From contig JAGRMP010000403.1 of the NCBI GenBank assembly GCA_020441225.1, positions 1 to 6,751 on the forward strand: a DNA stretch of 6,751 nt, given 5' to 3'. Below the pieces are notes generated by a model, which was given only the letters and a program-made list of their open reading frames with translations, ran no database searches and was not told the origin of the DNA. Source of the DNA: Maritimibacter sp. (GTDB lineage: Bacteria; Pseudomonadota; Alphaproteobacteria; Rhodobacterales; Rhodobacteraceae). Both the position numbers and the translations under genes were made by a program. Positions within the stretch are counted from its first letter, which is position 1; every line of letters starts with the position of its first letter. Positions 1 through 5,578 of the stretch are shown piece after piece.

Positions 1-944
1 GGGAACATCGCGACATCGAACTTGTCGGTCACCTTCGAGGTGTTCGGATCGGTGAACAACGGCGTGCGCACCGACCAGTTATTGATCATCGCCACTTTGC
101 CTTGCGTGAACGCGTTGGCGCGCTCGTCCCAGGCGAACTGTTCCACACCGGGCGGGCCGTAGGGGACCATGTCCTTGAAGAACTGGACCATCTCGACCGC
201 CTCGGGCGAGTTGAACAGCGGCGTCTGGTCGGCGTAGGCGTCTGCGGTGCCCGGGTAGTTCGACTCCCACGGCTTGCCGCCGGCCGAGTAGATCCACTCG
301 AAGAACTGCTGCCCGGCCGCCGAGCCGCGCTGGAAGTTCATCGCCATGCCGGCGACGTCCGGGTCGCCGTCGTCCTCGGCGAAGAACTTGGCCACCGCCA
401 TCAACTCGTCGAAGGTTTCCGGCACCTCGAGCCCGTTCGCCTCGAACAGGTCCTTGCGGTAGTGCAGCATGTGCCAGTAGCCGGCGATCGGCAGGCATTG
501 CAGCTTGCCGTCCCAGGATCCCTGCTGTGCAAACGACTCGATGTAGTCGTCCATCGCTATGATCTCGGGATCGGTCGCAGCCACGAGGTCCTCGACCGGC
601 GTCACGCAGCCGGCCTCGACGAATTCGCCGAGCCAGATACCGTCGACAAACAGGATGTCGTAGTCGGAGCTGCGCTGCGAGCAGTTGAGGATCTCTTTCT
701 CGTGGGTCGGGTCGTAGCCGAACGAGTCCATCTCCACCTCGGCGCCGGTGAGCTCGGTGAAGCCCCCCTTGATCTCGTCGAATGCGGAAACGAACGGGTC
801 GTTGATCGACTGCACCCGGAGCGTCGTGCCGGACCAGTCGCCGAGTTCCGATGCCCAGTCGGCCGCCGTGGCGGCGGTGCCGGTCATCGCGAGCGCCAAC
901 GCCAGCGCTGACGTGCCTTGCATGGTTGTCTTGAAACGGTTCAT
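1..944 (-). CDS. Sugar ABC transporter periplasmic solute-binding protein (family 1), C-terminus beyond window
   Basis: This is an extracellular solute-binding protein that would capture a carbohydrate in the periplasm and deliver it to an ABC permease. The frame is open from the ATG at 944 to the left edge, giving 314 complete codons. Family members are usually about 400-430 residues, so roughly a quarter is missing. Residues 1-27 form a signal peptide (basic MNRFK, an Ala/Leu-rich core, and A-T-A just before residue 28). The mature part has family hallmarks: YDILFVDGIWLGEF, LPIAGYWHMLHYRKDLFEANG, and PETFDELMAVAKFFAED. The start is supported by GAGGAGG (complement of 950-956) five bases upstream. 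It lies 104 bp downstream of the LacI-type gene on the same strand. No copy of that repressor's operator is visible in the gap, so it is probably cotranscribed with the repressor. The exact sugar cannot be read from the sequence. Confidence 0.93.
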   Translation of the reverse strand, partial: MNRFKTTMQGTSALALALAMTGTAATAADWASELGDWSGTTLRVQSINDPFVSAFDEIKGGFTELTGAEVEMDSFGYDPTHEKEILNCSQRSSDYDILFVDGIWLGEFVEAGCVTPVEDLVAATDPEIIAMDDYIESFAQQGSWDGKLQCLPIAGYWHMLHYRKDLFEANGLEVPETFDELMAVAKFFAEDDGDPDVAGMAMNFQRGSAAGQQFFEWIYSAGGKPWESNYPGTADAYADQTPLFNSPEAVEMVQFFKDMVPYGPPGVEQFAWDERANAFTQGKVAMINNWSVRTPLFTDPNTSKVTDKFDVAMF

Positions 945-1007
945 CTCTTCCTCCTCTGATTGAACCTGTCGTGTTCGCACCGGGACGCCAGGCAAATCTC
1001 TACCGTT

Positions 1008-1023
1008 CGCGGCCATGGCCGCG
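1008..1023. repeat. 16-bp perfect palindrome between regulator and binding-protein genes
   Basis: CGCGGCCATGGCCGCG is a perfect palindrome that could form a 6-bp GC stem with a CATG loop. It sits in the 104-bp gap between the LacI-type gene and the solute-binding gene. No run of T follows on either strand, so it is not a canonical intrinsic terminator. It could act as an mRNA stability or processing hairpin that sets different expression of the two genes, or be chance in GC-rich DNA. Confidence 0.4.
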
Positions 1024-1048
1024 TTACTCATCCGATCGTCCCGGGTCT

Positions 1049-2143
1049 TCAGTGCATCGGCTTGCGCCGTGTCGCTTCGGCCTCCCCCTTTCCGGTTCCT
1101 CTGGCCGGTTCGCCTTCCTCCCGCGTCACGCTCCCGCTGCGGGCGATCCTCCTGGTCGATGCCCGCACGTTGAGCGTGCACTGTAATTCGATATGTGTGG
1201 GCGCGCCCGAGCTGCCGTTCAGGCGCTTGGACAGTGTCGCCCAGATGTTGTCCGCGATGTCTTCGATCGGCTGGTGGACCGCCGTGATCGGCGTGCGCCG
1301 TGCCGTCATCCAGGGATAATCGTCGAACCCGAGCACCGAAACGTCATCCCCGACCTCCAGCTTGCGATCCGCAAGCGCCGCCAGGGAACTCAACGTGGTC
1401 ATGTCGGTAACCGCGAAAATCGCCGTCGGCACGGGGTTGCGTTCCAGCCAGCGGATGAGTGACTCTGTCGCCTTCTTGGGAGCCGGCCCGACCTCCACGA
1501 CATCCACATGGGCGCCAGCCGCTTCAAGCAGTTCGCGTGCGCCATCACTCCGCTCCCGGATCGCCCGCAATCCCAGGTCGGACGCCACGATCAGCACATC
1601 CCGGTGCCCAAGCTCCATGAGATGCCGGCCGGCAATATGGCCGGCGTCGAGGCTGTCGATCCGAACCGTGTCGAACCCGTCCGCCTCGGCGCCCCGGTCG
1701 GCCACGACGATGGGAAGCTCGTCGCGGGCCGTCTCGATCTGATCCGGTATTTCGTCGGAACAGGGCACGATGACCATGCCGGCCGGCTGCCACGACAAGA
1801 GCGCATTGATCCGGCGGCGCTGGATCTCGACGTCGTCCTGGGCATTGGCGATGATGAGATCATACCCGTCGGTCTGCGCCCGCCCTTCGAGCTCGGTCAC
1901 GAGCGACGTGAAGAACGGGTCCGACAGATCGGGCACCAGGACGGCGATGACCCGGCTTTCACCCGAGCGCAGGTTCGACGCGGAACGGTTGATCCGGTAG
2001 CCCAGGTTCGCGGCGACATCGCGAACATGCTGCGCAAGCTCCGGCTTCACCGGTTTCTTGCCCGAAAACACGTTCGAGACGGTCGCGGTCGAGACGCCAG
2101 CGGCGTCGGCAACCTGCTTGATCGAAACAGGGCGTTTGGTCAT
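1049..2143 (-). CDS. LacI/GalR-family transcriptional repressor
   Basis: This is a DNA-binding repressor with a periplasmic-binding-protein-like effector domain, 364 residues. The N-terminal helix-turn-helix spans about residues 7-26 (SIKQVADAAGVSTATVSNV). It is followed by the hinge helix around residues 52-61, with the minor-groove Leu at 58, which suits operators with a central CG step. The effector domain begins at VIAVLVPDLSDPFF, includes GFDDYPW, and ends near the conserved RAST around residues 328-331. About 30 further residues, rich in charged residues and Gly, extend past the usual end. The ATG at 2143 has GGGAGGAG (complement of 2146-2153) just upstream. The gene precedes a sugar-binding protein gene in the same direction, and matching palindromes lie right upstream, so it most likely represses its own operon until a sugar or sugar phosphate binds. 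The inducer is unknown. Confidence 0.95.
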   Translation of the reverse strand: MTKRPVSIKQVADAAGVSTATVSNVFSGKKPVKPELAQHVRDVAANLGYRINRSASNLRSGESRVIAVLVPDLSDPFFTSLVTELEGRAQTDGYDLIIANAQDDVEIQRRRINALLSWQPAGMVIVPCSDEIPDQIETARDELPIVVADRGAEADGFDTVRIDSLDAGHIAGRHLMELGHRDVLIVASDLGLRAIRERSDGARELLEAAGAHVDVVEVGPAPKKATESLIRWLERNPVPTAIFAVTDMTTLSSLAALADRKLEVGDDVSVLGFDDYPWMTARRTPITAVHQPIEDIADNIWATLSKRLNGSSGAPTHIELQCTLNVRASTRRIARSGSVTREEGEPARGTGKGEAEATRRKPMH

Positions 2144-2173
2144 GTCTCCTCCCGAGTCCTTTTGCAGGACCTT

Positions 2174-2206
2174 GGGTTAAACGTTTAACAGTTAATCGTT
2201 TAACCC
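2174..2206. promoter_or_regulatory. Tandem LacI-type operators within a 33-bp palindrome
   Basis: Two 14-bp sites lie one base apart. GTTAAACGTTTAAC at 2176-2189 is a perfect palindrome, and GTTAATCGTTTAAC at 2191-2204 differs from it by one base. Both have the central CG step typical of LacI-family operators. They are nested in a larger exact inverted repeat with 10-bp arms at 2174-2183 and 2197-2206. The site centres are 15 bp apart. The location just upstream of the LacI-type gene and over its likely promoter points to autoregulation, by inference. Confidence 0.85.
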
Positions 2207-2211
2207 GTCAA
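2183..2211 (-). promoter_or_regulatory. Likely promoter of the LacI-type operon
   Basis: Reading on the minus strand, TTGACG (complement of 2206-2211) matches the -35 consensus at five of six positions. A 17-bp spacer leads to TTAAAC (complement of 2183-2188), a weak -10. The right-hand operator lies in the spacer and the left-hand operator covers the -10, so a bound repressor would block RNA polymerase directly. The -35 is good but the -10 is poor, so the exact promoter remains uncertain. Confidence 0.5.
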
Positions 2212-2502
2212 CTCAAATCAGCGGCTCATTGAAAGAATTGCATCCATTGGCTGTTCGCGCGCGAAATTTTCGTTCTTTCTCAGAACCCTGAAATCCACGG
2301 CGACGGCAGCGTTAGCTCACACTCATCCGGCGAACGACAGCGAGACAACCTTCTTCATCCCGGTGTTCGCACGCAACACAAGCGTCGGAATCAGTGCTGG
2401 GGCCGCCATCTCGTGAGGCGCCACAGTTCATCGCCCGGCGATTCTCACAGGCGGCTAATCCTCGCGAACCCGTCCTGCTCAATCCCCCGCGCAATGTGGG
2501 TC

Positions 2503-2523
2503 GAGAGGGGGCCACCCCCTCTC
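2503..2523. repeat. Perfect 9-bp stem hairpin, terminator-like
   Basis: GAGAGGGGG at 2503-2511 and CCCCCTCTC at 2515-2523 pair perfectly around a three-base CCA spacer. No T run follows on either strand, so a standard intrinsic terminator is not supported. It lies about 120 bp before the PemK-like gene, where it could insulate that gene from upstream transcription or form a leader structure. Confidence 0.5.
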
Positions 2524-2551
2524 AACGCTCTCCCCCAAGAAACTCGCTCAT

Positions 2552-2580
2552 GGCCGCGCAGGTCGGAATGACGCGCGGCC
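2552..2580. repeat. Inverted repeat upstream of the PemK-like gene
   Basis: GGCCGCGC at 2552-2559 and GCGCGGCC at 2573-2580 are exact inverse copies separated by 13 bp. GTCGG at 2562-2566 can alternatively pair with CCGAC at 2585-2589. It lies 20 bp before an AGGAGGT ribosome-binding sequence. It could be an operator or a leader-RNA structure controlling the downstream gene. No promoter can be fixed with confidence nearby. Confidence 0.4.
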
Positions 2581-2609
2581 GTGACCGACTTTCGGAAGAC
2601 AGGAGGTGG

Positions 2610-2645
2610 ATGCGTGTCGACAACACCTACACACGGAGTGATTGA
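2610..2645 (+). CDS. Possible 11-residue leader peptide coupled to the PemK-like gene
   Basis: The strongest ribosome-binding sequence in this area, AGGAGGT at 2601-2607, precedes ATG at 2610. This start would encode MRVDNTYTRSD, and its TGA at 2643-2645 overlaps the ATG of the PemK-like gene by one base. Such an overlap allows translational coupling. The spacing from AGGAGG to this ATG is short (3 nt). A GTG at 2614 is better spaced but opens a different, 17-codon frame. The peptide has no recognisable homology. Its reality rests only on the ribosome-binding sequence and the overlap. Confidence 0.25.
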   Translation: MRVDNTYTRSD

Positions 2646-3157
2646 TGTTCGACCACACAACGACTGAAAAAAGGCCGTGGGCCCACGAGATCGGACCCGG
2701 GGATGTCGTTCTCTTCGCCTACCCTGTCGCCGACCCGGAAAGCGGAGCAAGACCGAAGTATCGGCCCTGCTTGGTGATTGAAGCGGAGGAAACCGCGATG
2801 GGGAAACGCGTGGTCCTGGCCTACGGGACCTCGGTGCCTGCGAAAGGTCCCCAAGGCTACACTATCGCTGTTCGCAGTGCGACCGACCTGTTGGTTGCCG
2901 GCCTCGAGAAGCCGACACGTTTCGACGCCGGTCGGCTGATGTCGGTATCCGTCCACAGCTCGAAATTCGGCATCCGCGATCGCGCGACGCCTGTCATCGG
3001 GCACCTGAGTTCGGCGGCTCTCGTGCGGATGAACCGCGTTCGCGCAAGGCTTCACGCCGAGGCCGACATGGCCTCCGAGCGTCGCCGGGAGAGGGCTACT
3101 CGTTCCCGCTTTACCGTCGAGCGCCGTGTTCGGAAACAACTTGTCCCGCACATCTGA
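2645..3157 (+). CDS. MazF/PemK-fold protein, probable endoribonuclease toxin homologue
   Basis: The protein has 170 residues from ATG 2645, with GGAG at 2635-2638 six bases upstream. A TTG start one codon earlier is possible. Residues 18-46 carry the MazF/PemK signature: PGDVVLFAYP, then a short loop, then KYRPCLVIE, with R40-P41 in the place of the conserved Arg-Pro of the RNA-cleavage site. Family members are typically 100-120 residues. This one has about 50 extra at the C-terminus (131-170 is very Arg-rich), which may bind nucleic acid. MazF/PemK enzymes cleave mRNA and are normally held by an antitoxin encoded just upstream or downstream. No such antitoxin is apparent: upstream there is only a possible tiny leader peptide, and the downstream protein at 3248 is not a recognised antitoxin. 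It may be a solitary PemK-like protein whose toxin function is unproven. Confidence 0.75.
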   Translation: MFDHTTTEKRPWAHEIGPGDVVLFAYPVADPESGARPKYRPCLVIEAEETAMGKRVVLAYGTSVPAKGPQGYTIAVRSATDLLVAGLEKPTRFDAGRLMSVSVHSSKFGIRDRATPVIGHLSSAALVRMNRVRARLHAEADMASERRRERATRSRFTVERRVRKQLVPHI

Positions 3158-3183
3158 CCACCTCCCGCCATTCCGAAACACCC

Positions 3184-3217
3184 ACCGTTCCGACCTCTCG
3201 AAGGAGGTCGGAACGGT
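3184..3217 (+). repeat. 14-bp perfect hairpin between the PemK-like gene and next gene
   Basis: ACCGTTCCGACCTC at 3184-3197 pairs exactly with GAGGTCGGAACGGT at 3204-3217 around a six-base TCGAAG loop. It begins 26 bp after the PemK-like stop and ends 30 bp before the next start codon. It resembles the stem of a terminator but is followed by a C-rich tract, not by T. It could be a partial or Rho-assisted terminator, an mRNA stabiliser separating the two cistrons, or a protein-binding palindrome. Confidence 0.6.
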
Positions 3218-3247
3218 CCCTCCAACCCCTGCATAAAAGGCAACCCA

Positions 3248-3664
3248 ATGATCCCGGAACCATCAACATTCGCGAGCGGATCGAGCCACCGCGTGGCGCT
3301 ATTCCCCCAACCGACGTCAGATTTCGAACGTCTCGAAGACATGTTGGCAGACGCTATCAGCGCCGCTCGCGACGCCGTTCAGCATGCGGCACTGATCGAC
3401 TACGAACTCTACAAGCCGATCCAGGCGCTGATGAAAGACGTCGAAAAACAGGTCGACCTCGGCCGGCTGTTGACCGACGATTTTCGGCGTCCCTGCGGCG
3501 CTGCCTGGTCGTCTCTGAGCCAAAGCCGCCCCTCGGCCGATGCGGCGGCCGCGCACGAGCACATGACGGACCGCCTCGCGACTGCGCTCAGGCTTTCACA
3601 CCGAGTTAACGATCTTCTCGCCGCCGAGCGTGACATCGGATGGCGGCGAGGCGTCGGCCGTTAG
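3248..3664 (+). CDS. Hypothetical protein, 138 residues
   Basis: I do not recognise this protein. ATG 3248 has AAAAGG at 3235-3240 seven bases upstream, a usable ribosome-binding sequence. The N-terminal 25 residues look unstructured (Pro/Ser-rich). From about residue 27 onward the composition (SDFERLEDMLADAISAARDA, then IDYELYKPIQALMKDVEKQV) suggests a mainly alpha-helical, soluble protein, with no membrane segment, signal peptide or metal-binding motif. A Ser/Ala-rich linker around residues 88-101 leads to a second helical stretch near the end. It lies 90 bp after the PemK-like gene in the same direction, separated by a strong hairpin. A partner or antitoxin role is possible from position and helical character alone, but nothing in the sequence confirms it. 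Confidence 0.6.
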   Translation: MIPEPSTFASGSSHRVALFPQPTSDFERLEDMLADAISAARDAVQHAALIDYELYKPIQALMKDVEKQVDLGRLLTDDFRRPCGAAWSSLSQSRPSADAAAAHEHMTDRLATALRLSHRVNDLLAAERDIGWRRGVGR

Positions 3665-4066
3665 ATGAGATCGGCGGATAGTCTCAATCCGTCGTAGGGC
3701 GCGCCGGCGAACATCCTTTCTGCACCTTCGATGCCGGCGCGCCCGCCTTCAATGACCTGACACGCGAACGTCGCGCTACCACTGGCAGGTCTGCACCTCT
3801 CTTCTCGAATAGTGCTCACCGGAAACGCCGCGCGTCTCTCCCGGGTAAGCACCCGTGAAGCACTGGTTCGGGGCACCCGCGACACTCCCGAGATATGACC
3901 GATGCAAAAAAGCAACAGATAACGGCGGTTGGGGTCCAGGCCAGCGCACGACCTCGGCGGAAGAATTGCGCGCGATCTCAAGCACTTCGCGGGCCGGTCG
4001 GAGAAACGACCAGGAAAACGTGGAAATCCGCTCGGCAATTTTTCCAACGGAACAATTTCCTCGGGG
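3665..4066. other. About 400 bp without a convincing gene, upstream of the recombination genes
   Basis: No frame here has both a plausible start signal and protein-like composition. A 61-codon frame at 3895-4080 and an upstream TTG extension of the excisionase frame from 3929 are open but Arg/Ser-rich and lack ribosome-binding sequences. The area contains a perfect 12-bp inverted repeat at 3697-3744. Near its right end are short, closely spaced repeats, for example CAATTTTTCC (4036-4045) and CAATTTCC (4053-4060). By position it should hold the promoter of the excisionase-integrase genes, but no clear -35/-10 pair stands out. Confidence 0.5.
3697..3744. repeat. 12-bp perfect inverted repeat with 24-nt spacer
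   Basis: GGGCGCGCCGGC at 3697-3708 and GCCGGCGCGCCC at 3733-3744 are exact inverse copies. It starts 33 bp after the stop of the 138-residue protein, so it could form a terminator-like hairpin for that gene, although no T run follows immediately. The large loop and very GC-rich arms also fit a protein-binding palindrome. Confidence 0.5.
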
Positions 4067-4468
4067 ATGACCCGAACTGACCAACATTTCCAGCTCGTTC
4101 CCGGCTCTTCGTGGGCCGTCGAACCGCTCGACTTTGCCGGCGCCGCCAAGGCGCTCGGTATCGGCAAGAGCACCCTGGAACAGTTCATTCGGACGCTCGC
4201 TCCGGACGTCGTTGCATACGAGCGACGCGGGAACAAACGGGTCTTCTACCCCGAACACATCGAGACCCTGAGAAAGGAATACGCATGTCGAAATCGAAGC
4301 AACCATGGGAACCGTTCTGGCTCGAAGAGGAAGAAGTCTGGGGGGTCGACTTCTCGGTCGAGGGAAAGCGATTTCGCCGCCGCATTGGCATTCGCGACAG
4401 AAGCCTCCGAGAACTCGCGCGCCAGAAGGCGAAAGCCCTCCACCGAGAAGCCTGGGACGCCGCACTAA
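4067..4468 (+). CDS. Excisionase-like winged-helix DNA-binding protein
   Basis: Residues 22-72 form a compact MerR/excisionase-like domain: a helix-turn-helix (DFAGAAKALGIGKSTLEQFI), then a basic wing (YERRGNKRVFYPEHIETLRK). Small proteins of this type bend att-site DNA and steer an integrase towards excision, and some also act as regulators. It is directly upstream of the tyrosine recombinase, as expected for an excisionase. ATG 4067 is chosen because the conserved domain begins shortly after it. The ribosome-binding sequence is poor (CGGGG abuts the ATG), so the start is uncertain. A TTG at 3929 would add 46 unlikely residues. The frame runs 184 bp into the integrase gene, adding a 61-residue tail rich in Ser, Arg and Lys that looks like out-of-frame reading of integrase sequence. 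The function is inferred from fold and position. Confidence 0.65.
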   Translation: MTRTDQHFQLVPGSSWAVEPLDFAGAAKALGIGKSTLEQFIRTLAPDVVAYERRGNKRVFYPEHIETLRKEYACRNRSNHGNRSGSKRKKSGGSTSRSRESDFAAALAFATEASENSRARRRKPSTEKPGTPH

Positions 4469-5391
4469 ACCCTGACGCGACGGAGTCCGGCACGCCGTTC
4501 TTCAAGGCCGCAAGGACCTATGTCGAAGCCGGCGGCGAAGCGCGTTTCGTTACCAAGCTGATCAAGCATTTCGGCCCGGACACCATGATCGACGACATCG
4601 ACGAAGAGGCCATCGTCGCCGCCGAGATTGGCCTTTACGGCGACGCGTCACCGGATACCCGCCGCAGGCAGGCGCGCGTTCCGATCAAAGCGATTCTGAA
4701 CCACGCCCGCGGCCGGACCCGGAAGAAGTCGACCGACAACCGGCGCGTCCGGTGGCTCACGCCCGAGGAGGTCGAGCGCATGTTGGATGCGGCCAGCCGT
4801 CCGGAAGAGATCGGATTGCGCGATCCCAACCTGACCACGCTCTCGAAAATCGCATTCATGATTGGCACTGGCGCCGGCCCCGGCGAAACCTTTGCCGTCA
4901 ACGTTGCGGACTTCAACCATGCAACCAACCAATGCCTGATTGTCGGTGAAGAAGTTGGGGCCGGCAAGACCAATGCCCGCGGCCGTTGGCTGCGTATTCC
5001 AGACCGCGCGATGACGCTGATCGGCGACCTTCCGGACGACGGCCGCGCGTTTCGCGCGCCCAACGGTGAGGAATACGTCCTCCGAAAGAATGGTGGCGGC
5101 CAAATGAAAGAGGCCTTCGACAAGGTCCGCAAAGCCGCCCGGCTCGGCCCGGATGTGATACCCTACGTGCTGCGCCACACCTGGGCGACCTGGTTCTTCG
5201 CCCAGACCCGGGACTTCGGGACCCTTATGGATCTTGGTGGCTGGGGCAAGGCCGACACCGCGAACAGGTATCGCAAGCTCGCCCCGGATGACCTTTCCGA
5301 GCGTCTCCTCGCTCACGGCTGGGATTTTCGGCCGAAGGCTGTCGATCCGGCCCGCTTCGGCGAAAAGGTCGTCGTGCTTCCGCGAGCGTAA
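4285..5391 (+). CDS. Tyrosine recombinase / site-specific integrase
   Basis: This is a phage-type integrase of 368 residues, which would catalyse strand exchange between element and chromosomal att sites. ATG 4285 follows AAAGGA (4273-4278) with six bases between, a good signal. The longer open frame upstream is a shadow of the excisionase gene. Residues 8-60 resemble the arm-binding domain (WGVDFSVEGKRFRRRIGIRD), 70-150 the core-binding region, and 156-345 the catalytic domain. Catalytic positions visible: K228, R297 in PYVLRHTWATW, W320 in LGGW replacing the third His, and nucleophile Y329 in NRYRKL. The HxxR His is Tyr (Y294). The first Arg, expected in a TGxRxxE motif, appears as Gly198 (TGAGPGE; codon 4876-4878). 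That is either a family variant or a defect. The neighbouring excisionase-like gene and the tRNA-linked att site 1.3 kb downstream support the role. Confidence 0.92.
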   Translation: MSKSKQPWEPFWLEEEEVWGVDFSVEGKRFRRRIGIRDRSLRELARQKAKALHREAWDAALNPDATESGTPFFKAARTYVEAGGEARFVTKLIKHFGPDTMIDDIDEEAIVAAEIGLYGDASPDTRRRQARVPIKAILNHARGRTRKKSTDNRRVRWLTPEEVERMLDAASRPEEIGLRDPNLTTLSKIAFMIGTGAGPGETFAVNVADFNHATNQCLIVGEEVGAGKTNARGRWLRIPDRAMTLIGDLPDDGRAFRAPNGEEYVLRKNGGGQMKEAFDKVRKAARLGPDVIPYVLRHTWATWFFAQTRDFGTLMDLGGWGKADTANRYRKLAPDDLSERLLAHGWDFRPKAVDPARFGEKVVVLPRA

Positions 5392-5578
5392 CACCAAGGA
5401 GTTCCAGTTGAGAACATTCTGGCGGCATATCGGGTCGGCCATGCTACCCCGTTGATCGCCAAGCACAATCGCTCGCGCGCTGCCTTATTCCTGAATGCAT
5501 CAGATTGCGCGCTGGACAAGGCTCCGCAGCCTCTCCACATTCGACAGCGGCACTTGGGCAGTTGCATGGCTGGAGGTC

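Larger units (their letters stand above)
2212..2600. other. Intergenic stretch without a convincing gene
   Basis: Between the regulator promoter and the leader of the PemK-like gene I see no reading frame with a good start signal or recognisable protein. Short open frames exist on both strands but read as low-complexity Arg/Pro/Gly-rich products typical of chance frames in GC-rich DNA. The stretch does contain two inverted repeats, at 2503-2523 and 2552-2580, listed separately. It probably marks the transition from the sugar locus to accessory DNA. Confidence 0.6.

Noticed and set aside
102..911. Long plus-strand open frame of 269 codons
   Set aside because: It is the antisense shadow of the solute-binding protein gene. 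The minus-strand frame has a signal peptide, a good ribosome-binding sequence and clear family motifs.
1508..2188. Plus-strand open frame of 226 codons
   Set aside because: It lies opposite the LacI-type gene, whose domains are unmistakable. This frame is a by-product of GC-rich codon use.
2394..2609. Longer upstream version of the frame ending at 2645, as a possible antitoxin
   Set aside because: It is Pro/Arg-rich, has no recognisable antitoxin motif and has no ribosome-binding sequence at its first ATG. Only the last 11 codons follow a good ribosome-binding sequence.
3895..4080. 61-codon plus-strand frame before the excisionase gene
   Set aside because: It has no ribosome-binding sequence and its product has low-complexity basic composition. 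It overlaps the start of the better supported excisionase frame.
3661..4465. Overlapping minus-strand open frames opposite the excisionase region
   Set aside because: They cover the excisionase winged-helix domain in antisense and their products show no recognisable motif or start signal.
5408..5455. Possible 15-residue frame from TTG with AAGGAG six bases upstream, after the integrase stop
   Set aside because: The ribosome-binding sequence is decent, but a TTG start and a 15-codon length with no family or overlap support are too weak to call a gene.
4648..5466. Minus-strand open frame of 272 codons opposite the integrase
   Set aside because: It is a shadow of the integrase, which has clear catalytic motifs on the plus strand.
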